Origin: Heliophilum fasciatum
Lineage (GTDB): Bacteria; Bacillota; Desulfitobacteriia; Heliobacteriales; Heliobacteriaceae
Reading direction: 5' to 3'
DNA length: 64,000 nt
Assembly (NCBI RefSeq): GCF_004341395.1
Contig: NZ_SLXT01000019.1
Span: forward strand, 1-64,000
Part shown: positions 1 through 8,590 of the stretch, one piece after another
How the letters are laid out: every line of letters starts with the position of its first letter
Numbering within the stretch: position 1 is the stretch's first letter
Program-made: the position numbers and the translations under genes
The notes under the pieces: model-generated
Database searches by the model: none
Told to the model about the DNA's origin: nothing
What the model saw: the letters and a program-made list of their open reading frames with translations, nothing else

Positions 1-72
1 GTGCGTTTTGTGGCTACTTTCTTGATTAATTTGGAAAAAACACAGTTTCAACGAATACCATGCTTATTTTCA

Positions 73-660
73 TTAGGTTCCTAGACGGACTCTATTAGCT
101 AAAATATTAACTGGTGTTGTGAAGTGGAATCCTTTTTTGGCTTTAAATGTAACAATATCGTTAACTTCTAGTTTAGAGGGAGGAGCAATTATAACCGCTA
201 TTGCATTTTCAGTGTCTGAGTCCGATGGCGTCTTCGCTATACCGGTTACTTTGTCATAATATTTATCATCACCTAACTGAGGTTTGGTCGTAATCTCAGC
301 AACTACTATTTGTTTTGGATCATCCTGATCTTCTTTCAATTCATCATTTTGAAATCCTTCAGAAATTACTTGATACACATCATCACTTATTTTAATAACC
401 TTTGTAACAAATCTCCCCGAAGAAGTGGTCTCTTTGATGGTAAATACCTTTTTATCACTTGGTGCTTCCTGCCACAGACGTATAGCCATCTCAGCGCCTG
501 AGCGCGCTTGATAGTAAGCACCGGCCCGCTGGCGATTGTCATTCAAATATTTACTATCCTGCATGGCAAGCTCAACTAATTTCATACCAAGGAAGCTAAG
601 CATCAACAAAACAATCAGTGCGATCGGCAAAATAAATCCCTTTTCATTTTTCCGATGCAA
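73..660 (-). CDS. PilX-like type IV minor pilin
   Basis: A prepilin-like protein of 195 residues. After a 7-residue charged leader (MHRKNEKG) comes a prepilin peptidase site G|F and a hydrophobic N-terminal helix (FILPIALIVLLMLSFLGM), followed by a QARSGAEMAIRLW-type segment as in PilX N-terminal domains. It is probably exported, processed by PilD and built into the pilus tip as a minor pilin. I chose the TTG start at 660 because a strong AAGGAGGTG lies just upstream and because it gives a normal short leader. A GTG at 708 would give an unusually long leader. It is the last gene of the pilB-pilT-pilC cluster. No major pilin gene is visible; the rest of the pilin set may lie to the left of the window. 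Confidence 0.75.
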   Translation of the reverse strand: MHRKNEKGFILPIALIVLLMLSFLGMKLVELAMQDSKYLNDNRQRAGAYYQARSGAEMAIRLWQEAPSDKKVFTIKETTSSGRFVTKVIKISDDVYQVISEGFQNDELKEDQDDPKQIVVAEITTKPQLGDDKYYDKVTGIAKTPSDSDTENAIAVIIAPPSKLEVNDIVTFKAKKGFHFTTPVNILANRVRLGT

Positions 661-713
661 TGCTTTCACCTCCTTGCTTTGGGTAAGGTCGCTACCACTT
701 CGGCTCACCGTGC

Positions 714-1916
714 TTAGCTTAATGATGTGGTGATGGCAAACATCGGCAAGTACAACGCGATGATGATGCCTCCCACGATCAAGCCGATAATCACGATCAT
801 AAACGGTTCTAACAGGGCCGTTAGGCCTTTTGACATCGTCTGAACTTCTTCGTCATAAAATTCTGCTGCCTGAGTTAACATGTGGGTAATATTACCGGTT
901 TCTTCACCAACGGCAACCATATCGATCACCATGGGGGGAAAGAATAGACTTTCCTGTAGCGGTCCCGCAATCCCTTGACCTTCTTGAACACGCTCACAAG
1001 CGGTTTTGATTTTTTCTGCGGCTAAACCGCTACCTGTCGAAGGCCCTGCCGCTTCCAGCGCTTGAATAACGGGAACCCCACTGGCCAGCAACGTCGCCAG
1101 GGTACTTGTGAAGCGCGCAATGGCCGCTTTTTTCAAAAGCGGGCCAAAGAGAGGCAACGAAAATTTATAATGATCCCACAATTTATGGTCTGTGCCCGTA
1201 AAATACGTACGCAAGGCAAAGAAGACCGATACCCCGCCGATCAGGTAAACATACCAATATTCGCGTACGGAGTGACTGGCAGCGAAAACTACCTGTGTCG
1301 CAGCCGGTACCGGTATGTTTTTCGGAAACATCCCCTCAAAAGTCGGCACAAGGTAAAAAAGCATAACCAACACTACAACTAAAGCGATACAAACCATAAC
1401 GATAGGATACATAGCCGCCGATCGCAAACTATCCTTCAAACGCTTATCCCGACGCAGTTGTTCGGCAATACGGTGTAACATCTCTTCCAGCACACCGCCG
1501 GTCTCACCGGCTGCCACCATATCAATTTGCATCGCCGGAAACACATCGGGAAAGGATCGTAAGGACTCAGAAAAGCTCATCCCAGACTCAACGTTGCTAG
1601 CAATCTCTTCGATCACTTTGCCCATGGCCGGGTTTTCTGACTGGCGCTTAAGGGTTTGCAGTGATCGCGCCAAAGGCATCCCCGCTGAAATCATCGTCGC
1701 TAACTGAACCACAAAAAACAAAACATCTTTAGTTTTGATGCTACCGCGTCCTTGGGTTAAGCGAGCAAAAGGTGATTCCTTAACAACGGTAAGATCAAGC
1801 ACGGAGTAATCCATCTTGCGCAAGCGAGCAACCGCTGCCATGTCATTTTCGGCTTCTACTCTTCCCTGCGCCATATTCCCATATTTATCAATCGCCTCAT
1901 AGTTAAATACCGGCAT
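714..1916 (-). CDS. pilC: Type IV pilus inner membrane platform protein PilC
   Basis: A 400-residue type II secretion F family protein, the usual length. It is the polytopic platform on which PilB and PilT act to extend and retract the pilus. Two repeated T2SF domains are visible. Each has a cytoplasmic helical part (for example FFVVQLATMISAGMPLARSL and FTSTLATLLASGVPVIQAL) with the GETGG / GEETGN motifs, followed by membrane helices (MVCIALVVVLVMLFYLVPTF; PFMIVIIGLIVGGIIIALYL). The ATG at 1916 has AGGGGGGGAA upstream. It lies between pilT and the PilX-like pilin on the same strand, which fits one pilus operon. Confidence 0.95.
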   Translation of the reverse strand: MPVFNYEAIDKYGNMAQGRVEAENDMAAVARLRKMDYSVLDLTVVKESPFARLTQGRGSIKTKDVLFFVVQLATMISAGMPLARSLQTLKRQSENPAMGKVIEEIASNVESGMSFSESLRSFPDVFPAMQIDMVAAGETGGVLEEMLHRIAEQLRRDKRLKDSLRSAAMYPIVMVCIALVVVLVMLFYLVPTFEGMFPKNIPVPAATQVVFAASHSVREYWYVYLIGGVSVFFALRTYFTGTDHKLWDHYKFSLPLFGPLLKKAAIARFTSTLATLLASGVPVIQALEAAGPSTGSGLAAEKIKTACERVQEGQGIAGPLQESLFFPPMVIDMVAVGEETGNITHMLTQAAEFYDEEVQTMSKGLTALLEPFMIVIIGLIVGGIIIALYLPMFAITTSLS

Positions 1917-1986
1917 TGGTTCCCCCCCTATGGGCTTTGTTTTACTACCCGCTGCTACAGTGCTCGTAAATACATCCTCTTATAGA

Positions 1987-3078
1987 TTAAAAATACATAC
2001 TCACTTTTTGCATTTCCCGCTCCAACTCGATCGCATCGACACAGTATTCAAAAGCGGCTTGACGGGTAATTCGTCCCGACGCATAAAGCGCTGCCAAAGC
2101 TTGATCCATCGTTTGCATGCCTTGACTGCGGCTCGTTTGCATGACCGTATAAAGTTGATGTTCCTTGCTTTCACGGATCAGGTTCTTTACGGCAGCATTG
2201 CTGATCAAGATCTCCGCCGCTACAACGCGACCTTTACCATCACTGCGCGGTAACAGCTGCTGCGAAACAACAGCTTGCAAGCAACTGGCTAACTGCTGAG
2301 CCATTTGATCGCGCAAATGGTTTGGCAGAACGTCAATGATGCGGTGAATTGTCAGCGGTGCTGTTTGGGTATGCATGGTTGAGAAGACCAAATGCCCCGT
2401 TTCTGCTGCTGTAATCGCGTTGCGAATACTCTCTAAGTCACGCATCTCGCCAACCATGATCACGTCGGGATCATGGCGCAAAACATGCCGCAGTGCATCA
2501 GCAAAAGAAAGCGTATCATTACCTACTTCCCGCTGGCGAATGATCGATTTTTTTGGCGTGTGGATATATTCAATGGGATCTTCGATGGTCACAATATTGA
2601 GATTGTTTTTTTCATTAATCTCACGCAGCAAGGCTGCTAATGTCGTCGATTTGCCACTGCCTGTCGGTCCAGTAACCAGGACTAACCCCCGCGGCAGTTG
2701 CGCAAATTCATGAATGACACTAGGTAAATTCAGCTCTTTCAAGCGCGGTATTTCTAACGGCAGAAGACGAAAGTTCGCTGAAATCGTTCCCCGCTGCCAC
2801 ATGATATTGCCGCGAAAGCGACTGACTTGGGAAATGGAGTATGAGAAATCAAGTTCTAAATCTTGCTCTAACCGCTCCCGTTGTTCCGGCGAGAAAATCG
2901 CATAGATCAGCTTACGAATCTCATCAGCTGATAACGCTTCCTGACCCTCTAATGGTATCAACTCACCGAAAACACGGACCATCGGCGGTAGACCAGCGAC
3001 TAAGTGGACGTCCGATGCTTTTTTTTCCACTGCTTGGTTAAGCAATCCATCTAAAGTATGTTTGTTGGGTAACAACAT
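1987..3078 (-). CDS. pilT: Twitching motility ATPase PilT
   Basis: A 363-residue PilT retraction ATPase of usual length. Visible motifs are Walker A GPTGSGKSTT (about residue 135), the Asp box with TIEDPIEY, Walker B DPDVIMVGEMRD and the His box GHLVFSTMHTQTA. It has the compact N-terminal PAS-like domain of PilT (KKASDVHLVAGLPPMVR). It works as a cytoplasmic hexamer that depolymerises the pilus for twitching or DNA uptake. It starts 5 bases after the pilB stop, so translation is probably coupled to pilB. Confidence 0.95.
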   Translation of the reverse strand: MLLPNKHTLDGLLNQAVEKKASDVHLVAGLPPMVRVFGELIPLEGQEALSADEIRKLIYAIFSPEQRERLEQDLELDFSYSISQVSRFRGNIMWQRGTISANFRLLPLEIPRLKELNLPSVIHEFAQLPRGLVLVTGPTGSGKSTTLAALLREINEKNNLNIVTIEDPIEYIHTPKKSIIRQREVGNDTLSFADALRHVLRHDPDVIMVGEMRDLESIRNAITAAETGHLVFSTMHTQTAPLTIHRIIDVLPNHLRDQMAQQLASCLQAVVSQQLLPRSDGKGRVVAAEILISNAAVKNLIRESKEHQLYTVMQTSRSQGMQTMDQALAALYASGRITRQAAFEYCVDAIELEREMQKVSMYF

Positions 3079-3083
3079 GGTAA

Positions 3084-4766
3084 CTACAGCACCACCCTTA
3101 AGACCTCTTCCAGCGACGTGAATCCTTCCTTGACTTTGCGGAGGCCGTCCTGGCGCAAGGTAATCATGCCTTCGGCAATCGCAGCTTGCTTGATCTCCGC
3201 GGCGGAGCGATTGGCAATCGTTAACCGTTGAATCTCTGAAGTCATCGGTAAGAATTCAAAGATACCAATCCGTCCTCGATAGCCGGTGTTGCTGCAACGC
3301 ATACAACCAACGGGTCGATATAAGTTGAATGTTTCTTCCCCGCGTTCCAGCGGGAACCCGGGAATATTGACGACTTGAGCACGTGTAGCCGTATAGGCTT
3401 CTTTACAGTGTGGGCAAAGCAACCGTGCCAGACGCTGCGCTAACACACACACAAGCGATGATGTGGTCAGAAAAGGTTCTATTTCCATCTCGCCAAGACG
3501 GCTGATCGTACCGGCCGCGTCATTGGTATGTAACGTGGAGAAAACCATATGCCCCGTCATCGCTGATTCTACGGCAATGCGTGCTGTTTCTTTATCCCGC
3601 ACCTCACCGACCATAATAATGTCCGGGTCATTCCGCAAGATGGAGCGCAAACCCGTAGCAAAGGTTAAGCCGGCTTTGGGGTTAATCTGTATCTGGTTGA
3701 CCCGATCAAGTCGGTACTCAACTGGATCTTCGACAGTGATCACATTGCGCTGATCGCGATCTAGGTCCAGTAAACTGGCATATAGCGTCGTACTCTTACC
3801 GCTACCTGTCGGACCCGTAACAAGCACAAAGCCATAAGGAAGCTGAATCGCTTTACGGTAACGCTTGAGAATATCCGGTGCAATGCCCAGTTCCTCTAAT
3901 GTAATAATTTCATTGGAGCGATCGAGTAAACGCAGCGTCAATCGTTCACCATAACTGCCGGGCAACGAAGCCGCTCGCACATCGATCACACGCCCATCAA
4001 GCCGAAAGGTCATCCGTCCGTCTTGCGGCGTTTGACGGTTGGCAATATCCATACCAGCCATGACTTTGATCCGCGATACCAGGGAAAGATGCATGCGCTT
4101 CGGCGGTTGCATCATGTCGTGAAGTACACCATCCAGGCGAAAGCGCACACGTAAATACTTTTCATAAGGTTCAATGTGAATATCGCTGGCTTTGGCACTA
4201 ACGGCTTGCGCCAGAATCATATTAACGAGTTGAACCGCCGGTCGCTCAGCACCGTCATCGCCGGTAGTCTCCAACTCAGGCATCGTGTCTGTTTCTTCAT
4301 TTTCATCAAAGTTGCTACTATTACGAAAATATTGTTCAATGGCAACTTCAAGTTCTCCATCAGGAGCAATAACAGGTTGAATCTCATAGCCGGTAAGTAC
4401 ACGCAGATCATCGAGCACCATGATATTTCTCGGTTCCTTCATGGCCACCAGCAACCGTCCGTCGTTATCAAACCCAATGGGTAAGGCATTGTAGCGTTTC
4501 GCCGCTTCCGGAGCAAGCGTCGCCAATGCATTCATATCACTATTATAATTTTCCAGGGAGATAAACGGAACACGGTCACGCTTAGCCATGATGCGCGCCA
4601 CATCATTTTCCGTGCAATAGTTCAACTGGACAAGAATTTTGCCGATCAGCTTTTTATCTTTGCTTGTGCTTTGAATTTGTAACGCTTCTTGCAATTGTTC
4701 CGGTTTGATGATGTTTTCTTTAACTAGCCAGGCACCGAGGTAATTCTTAGCTACACCTTGCTGCAT
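3084..4766 (-). CDS. pilB: Type IV pilus extension ATPase PilB
   Basis: A 560-residue GspE/PilB ATPase. The N-terminal part is an MshEN-type domain (YLGAWLVKENIIKPEQLQEA), a fold that binds c-di-GMP in some relatives. The motor domain has Walker A GPTGSGKSTT, Walker B DPDIIMVGEVRD and the His box GHMVFSTLHTNDAA. It also has the four-Cys zinc motif of PilB (CPHCKE and CMRCSNTGYRGR). It powers pilus polymerisation on PilC. It is the first gene of the cluster, behind the promoter at 4843-4871. The start is at an ATG with GAGGTG about 11 bases upstream. Confidence 0.95.
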   Translation of the reverse strand: MQQGVAKNYLGAWLVKENIIKPEQLQEALQIQSTSKDKKLIGKILVQLNYCTENDVARIMAKRDRVPFISLENYNSDMNALATLAPEAAKRYNALPIGFDNDGRLLVAMKEPRNIMVLDDLRVLTGYEIQPVIAPDGELEVAIEQYFRNSSNFDENEETDTMPELETTGDDGAERPAVQLVNMILAQAVSAKASDIHIEPYEKYLRVRFRLDGVLHDMMQPPKRMHLSLVSRIKVMAGMDIANRQTPQDGRMTFRLDGRVIDVRAASLPGSYGERLTLRLLDRSNEIITLEELGIAPDILKRYRKAIQLPYGFVLVTGPTGSGKSTTLYASLLDLDRDQRNVITVEDPVEYRLDRVNQIQINPKAGLTFATGLRSILRNDPDIIMVGEVRDKETARIAVESAMTGHMVFSTLHTNDAAGTISRLGEMEIEPFLTTSSLVCVLAQRLARLLCPHCKEAYTATRAQVVNIPGFPLERGEETFNLYRPVGCMRCSNTGYRGRIGIFEFLPMTSEIQRLTIANRSAAEIKQAAIAEGMITLRQDGLRKVKEGFTSLEEVLRVVL

Positions 4767-4842
4767 CTCTAAACAAACACCTCGTTTATTACGTTTTTAC
4801 TATGCCCACGATGGATTTTGTAGAAACTGGATAGTCTACTTT

Positions 4843-4871
4843 ATTATAAGCATTATCTATCCTTTATTCAA
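4843..4871 (-). promoter_or_regulatory. Sigma-A promoter of the pilB-pilT-pilC cluster
   Basis: On the minus strand TTGAAT and TATAAT are separated by exactly 17 bases, about 75 bases ahead of pilB. The -10 is consensus and the -35 matches at four of six positions. Confidence 0.7.
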
Positions 4872-4901
4872 TGTTTGGTGAACAAATGCTCAAGGTGTGT
4901 T

Positions 4902-6557
4902 TCAAGGTGTCAGCTTCGGTGCTGTCAGCGTTACCGAACGAGTGCTTTCATCCCAGCCGACTTTGACGCCCCACTGTTCACAGACCCAACGCAGGGGAAC
5001 CATATAACGGGGGCCATACACAAAGGCGGGAACCGTCAGTTGGTGCTTGTCATCATTCACCTTAACTTCCTTACGGTCGGTAACAAAGCGGATTTCTTTA
5101 CCATCGCGCTGTAAGGTTATGTATTCAACGGTGTTGGCCGGTTTAAAACTTGCGCCCAGCGCTTTGGCCAAATCTTCAGCGTCCACAAAAATCTGCCCTT
5201 CACGGTTCAGTGGATTCATAGTTGTCACAAATTCTTTGCCATCTACAACAATGTTAACGGCTAGGTTCGCCCTTTTGTCGCGCTGAACCGATTGGATGGC
5301 CGGTGCAACGGTGATGTTCGCCAAATACGCTTGGGCATTGACCGCTTCTTTTCCTTTATATGCTTGGTTCCACTTCAATTCTTCCGCCCAGATCCCGGTA
5401 ACGGTCAACCCGCCTTTTTCATCGATACCGATTGCCATTTGCTCACTAAACTTGTCATTAGCCAAGCTACTGTAGCTGAGGCGGTTGCCGGACCCGTCTA
5501 GGCGCAAAAGGAACAGATCATACTTACCGGCTTTTTTGCTCTCGGTCCATCCGGCGATATAATAGCCGCCATCCAGTGATTGCTCCACATGCATCGCTAC
5601 ATCCCAGCCGTTTTGGCCGAATGATTTTTCCCACATCAAATTGCCGCCGCCGTCGGTCTTGACGATATAGGTGTCATAGTCGCCGTTATTAAAGGAAGCC
5701 GTGCGCCCTACGAGAATATAGCCGCCGTCCATCGTCGCTTCCATTGATTCGGCGATATCCCAGGCTTTGCCGCCATAAGTCTTGGACCATTGCTCTTTGC
5801 CGTTGGCGTCGATCTTCATGAGATAGAGATCATAACCGCCTTGACCACGGGAACTGGTTTCACCCAGAATCATCAAGCCGCCGTCAGCAGTCGGACGAAT
5901 GGCTTTTCCGTGCTCATCATCCTTGCCGCCCCAAGATTTTTCCCAGACGACTTTGCCATTCGTATCGATTTTAGCTGCATAGAGATCGGCCCGTTGACTG
6001 CCGTGCTTATCGATGGTGCCTGTCATCACATAAGCGCCGTCATTGGCGATTTGCAGATCATTAAGGGTTACATCGGCTTCACCGCCGATTTTACGGTCCC
6101 ATTCTTTTTTGGCACTGGCATTTAGCTTAAGCAAATAGGCGTTATCATAGCGCTTAAAGCCGACTTGGGAGCTGCCGCCGATGATGTACCCGCCGTCGGC
6201 CGTTGCCAGAATGGCTGTGCCCGTATCGGGGCCATAATCGCCGATCATTTTTTCCCACTGCAGATAACCGGTCTTATCAGTCTTGGCCAGATAAATATCG
6301 GCATCGCCAAAGGTATACTGCGTTTGGGCATCGACAGCCTGTCCGACGAGGGCAAACCCATGATCGGACGTAATGCATGTAGCATAGCCACGGTTTTGCT
6401 CCTTGCCGCCGTAAAGTTCTTCCCAGGCGAGGCTCATCGCCGGGGACGCTGCTTCAGCCGAAGTAGTTGCCCCCGCAGTAAAGCCGATCAATTGCGTACA
6501 TACGAGAAACGCGGCCAGTGATTTGGTGCGCCACGTTTTGATTATTGAAACTGTCAC
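4902..6557 (-). CDS. Exported repeat protein with C-terminal copper-amine-oxidase N-like (stalk) domain
   Basis: A 551-residue secreted protein. A signal peptide (LAAFLVCTQLIGFTAGATTSAEA) is followed by about seven imperfect repeats of roughly 50-56 residues with the pattern W-(E/S)-K-x-(W/Y)-G-G ... DGGY-(I/L)-L-x-G ... DxYLxKxDxxG, a beta-propeller-like array. The last 110 residues match the stalk (copper amine oxidase N1) domain, with paired motifs such as FVDAEDLAKALGA and YMVPLRWVCEQWGV. That domain usually anchors or presents proteins at the Gram-positive surface and is not an oxidase. Start is GTG with GGAGGGATGTAG upstream. Function is unknown; a surface or sensory role is likely. It sits alone between the pilus and purine clusters. 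Confidence 0.8.
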   Translation of the reverse strand: MTVSIIKTWRTKSLAAFLVCTQLIGFTAGATTSAEAASPAMSLAWEELYGGKEQNRGYATCITSDHGFALVGQAVDAQTQYTFGDADIYLAKTDKTGYLQWEKMIGDYGPDTGTAILATADGGYIIGGSSQVGFKRYDNAYLLKLNASAKKEWDRKIGGEADVTLNDLQIANDGAYVMTGTIDKHGSQRADLYAAKIDTNGKVVWEKSWGGKDDEHGKAIRPTADGGLMILGETSSRGQGGYDLYLMKIDANGKEQWSKTYGGKAWDIAESMEATMDGGYILVGRTASFNNGDYDTYIVKTDGGGNLMWEKSFGQNGWDVAMHVEQSLDGGYYIAGWTESKKAGKYDLFLLRLDGSGNRLSYSSLANDKFSEQMAIGIDEKGGLTVTGIWAEELKWNQAYKGKEAVNAQAYLANITVAPAIQSVQRDKRANLAVNIVVDGKEFVTTMNPLNREGQIFVDAEDLAKALGASFKPANTVEYITLQRDGKEIRFVTDRKEVKVNDDKHQLTVPAFVYGPRYMVPLRWVCEQWGVKVGWDESTRSVTLTAPKLTP

Positions 6558-6940
6558 CTACATCCCTCCCGGTTCTCCCGGCGCTGTCGACTGCAGCGCC
6601 AGTTTCCAGATTAGCAGCTATTTTCCAAATTCTAATCTGAATGCTAACATAAACATTTTCGCCAAAAATAACGAACATCCTGCAAAAGATTAAACAAATA
6701 TTAGTCCTACTTATATCAATCCCTGAACAATGTAAGTAACCTACAACATTCATGGTTTTTTTCACTTTTAGTGCAAAATACTTGCTATCGGCGATGTGAA
6801 AAAAATAGGGCTGCAGAATATTCTGCAACCCCACTCCTTGGGCCACTCCGGTTGTACCGGAGCTTCCTATGTTCTATCCGTTACACCAGGGCGTCCTGCC
6901 CGGTGTTTCTAACGCACCCATCCATCGTTGCGGAGATCCT
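6558..6940. other. Gene-free stretch with three hairpins
   Basis: 383 bases between the small Cys-rich gene and the stalk-domain gene. The part nearest the small gene holds three hairpins on the minus strand: an imperfect one at about 6891-6912 (CACCGGGC/GCCCTGGTG), CTCCGGT-ACA-ACCGGAG at about 6857-6873, and the terminator at 6799-6831. The remaining 200 bases are AT-rich leader of the stalk gene, with a hairpin GGCGCTG...CAGCGCC near 6581-6602. No recognised riboswitch or tRNA. Confidence 0.5.
6799..6831 (-). terminator. Intrinsic terminator ending the purine operon
   Basis: Minus strand GGGTTGCAGAAT/ATTCTGCAGCCC stem followed by TATTTTTTT. It lies downstream of purD and the 66-residue ORF. 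Confidence 0.85.
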
Positions 6941-7141
6941 TTAGTAGTCTTTCAACAAACGCACACGGATCGCACAACGTCCGTCCGTTGTTCCTTCATA
7001 GGTTTGAAGCACTTCGGGGCAAAGAAAACTGCATACGGCTTGACCGTCATCACAACCATATTCGTTTTTGATGTTTTTGATCTCAACCTGGAAATTCTCC
7101 CAGAGATAAGCGGCAATGGGGCACATACCGTCTCCAGCCAC
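6941..7141 (-). CDS. Small Cys-rich protein of unknown function
   Basis: A 66-residue ORF with five cysteines (MCPIAAY, YGCDDG, VCSFLCPE, GRCAIR) in a mixed-charge sequence without membrane segment or signal peptide. I do not recognise the family. The case for a real gene is a good AAGGAG seven to eight bases before the GTG start, the same strand as purD 110 bases upstream, and a strong terminator downstream. The Cys spacing could bind a metal or Fe-S centre, but that is a guess. Confidence 0.55.
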   Translation of the reverse strand: MAGDGMCPIAAYLWENFQVEIKNIKNEYGCDDGQAVCSFLCPEVLQTYEGTTDGRCAIRVRLLKDY

Positions 7142-7252
7142 GACTATCGCTCCTTTTGCTCTTGAATTCAGCGTGCGCCGGGAGCATCATACGACTGATC
7201 ATATGACTATCATACAACTAATCATACGATTGATCGTGCGATCATACGCTCA

Positions 7253-8572
7253 TTACCGCTGTTCCCGTTCCAGCGCCCGCCGTCCAATGTCGCGCCGGTA
7301 TTGAACCCCTTCAAAACCGGTTTGTGCGCATTGGCTATAAACCAATTCGATAGCCGATCGAATATTCCTGCTTTTTGCTGTAATTCCGAGAACTCGTCCA
7401 CCCTGGGTCACAATTTGACCATCACGAAGGGCGGTTCCGGCATGGAAGATCGCCACACCGGGCAACACCGGTGATAAACCGTGGATCACCTGGCCCTTTT
7501 CATAGTCGCCGGGATAGCCGGCCGCAGCCTGGACGACACAAACGGTCGCTTCTTCACTCCAGCGAATCGGCTGCTCATCTAAGCGCTTTTCCAGGCACGC
7601 TTGAATGATGTCCACAAGATCGGTCTCCAAGCGCATCAGTACCGGCTGCGTTTCGGGATCACCAAAGCGGGCATTGTATTCCAGCACTTTGACACCTTGC
7701 GCACCGACCATCAATCCGGCATAAAGCACGCCCACATAGGGACGTCCCTCCGCTTCCATGGCCGCAATCGTCGGACGCAGCACCTTCTCTTCCACAATCG
7801 GTGCCAGTTCTTCCGTATAAACCGGCGCCGGTGAATAGGCGCCCATGCCGCCGGTGTTTGGTCCTTGGTCATGATCAAAGATACGCTTGTGATCTTGCGC
7901 TGAGACCATCGGCACGATATGAATTCCATCACTGAAGGCAAGAATACTGACTTCTTCGCCTTCAAGGAATTCCTCGATGACCACACGGGACCCGGCGGCG
8001 CCGAAGCTGTTGCCGGATAACATGGAGCGCACTGCTTCTTTGGCTTCTTCCACGTCGGCAGCGACGATCACGCCTTTGCCGGCCGCCAGGCCGTCAGCCT
8101 TGACCACACAAGGGCATCCGCCGTCGGTCTTGGTGGCGGCCAGTTGGTCGATAAAGGCCAGGGCCGGTTCCACTTCGGTAAACACGCCGTAGGCAGCGGT
8201 GGGGATGTTGTACTTTTGCATCAAGTTCTTGGCGAAGGCTTTGCTGCCTTCGATCTCGGCCGCACCTTGGCTGGGGCCGAAGATCAGCAGATCGTGCGCT
8301 TCAAAGGTATCGACAATCCCTTTGGAAAGGGGTAATTCCGGTCCAACGACGGTGAGGTCAATCTGGTTCTTCCAAGCAAACTCCAGCAAGCCGCTCACGT
8401 CACCGGCTTCGATGGAGACACACTCGGCGATCTCAGCGATGCCGGCATTACCGGGCGCACAGAAAACCTGCGCAACGCGCGGGCTTTGTTTGATTTTCCA
8501 GACCAGCGCATGTTCGCGCCCGCCGCCGCCGACGACGAGCACCTTTAATCCTTCGGGCTTCAGCCGCTTCAC
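7253..8572 (-). CDS. purD: Phosphoribosylamine-glycine ligase
   Basis: A 439-residue GAR synthetase that joins phosphoribosylamine and glycine using ATP, step two of de novo purine synthesis. The N-terminal VLVVGGGGREHAL is the family signature. An ATP-grasp domain follows (VKADGLAAGKGVIVA; VVIEEFLEGEEVSILAF), then HKRIFDHDQGPNTGGMGAY and the C-terminal EYNARFGDPETQ. GTG start with GGAGGAA upstream, 18 bases after purH. Last enzyme gene of the purine cluster. Confidence 0.97.
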   Translation of the reverse strand: MKRLKPEGLKVLVVGGGGREHALVWKIKQSPRVAQVFCAPGNAGIAEIAECVSIEAGDVSGLLEFAWKNQIDLTVVGPELPLSKGIVDTFEAHDLLIFGPSQGAAEIEGSKAFAKNLMQKYNIPTAAYGVFTEVEPALAFIDQLAATKTDGGCPCVVKADGLAAGKGVIVAADVEEAKEAVRSMLSGNSFGAAGSRVVIEEFLEGEEVSILAFSDGIHIVPMVSAQDHKRIFDHDQGPNTGGMGAYSPAPVYTEELAPIVEEKVLRPTIAAMEAEGRPYVGVLYAGLMVGAQGVKVLEYNARFGDPETQPVLMRLETDLVDIIQACLEKRLDEQPIRWSEEATVCVVQAAAGYPGDYEKGQVIHGLSPVLPGVAIFHAGTALRDGQIVTQGGRVLGITAKSRNIRSAIELVYSQCAQTGFEGVQYRRDIGRRALEREQR

Positions 8573-8590
8573 AGGTGTTCCTCCCTCGGT

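Noticed and set aside
6454-6846. 130-residue minus-strand frame over the stalk gene leader and terminator
   Set aside because: It runs through a terminator and intergenic DNA, overlaps the signal peptide region of a real gene and has no plausible protein features.
6845-6915. tRNA-like sequence (CCCTGGTGTAACGGATAGAAC on the minus strand)
   Set aside because: No cloverleaf with anticodon arm and TTCGA loop can be formed; the region is better explained as successive hairpins before a terminator.
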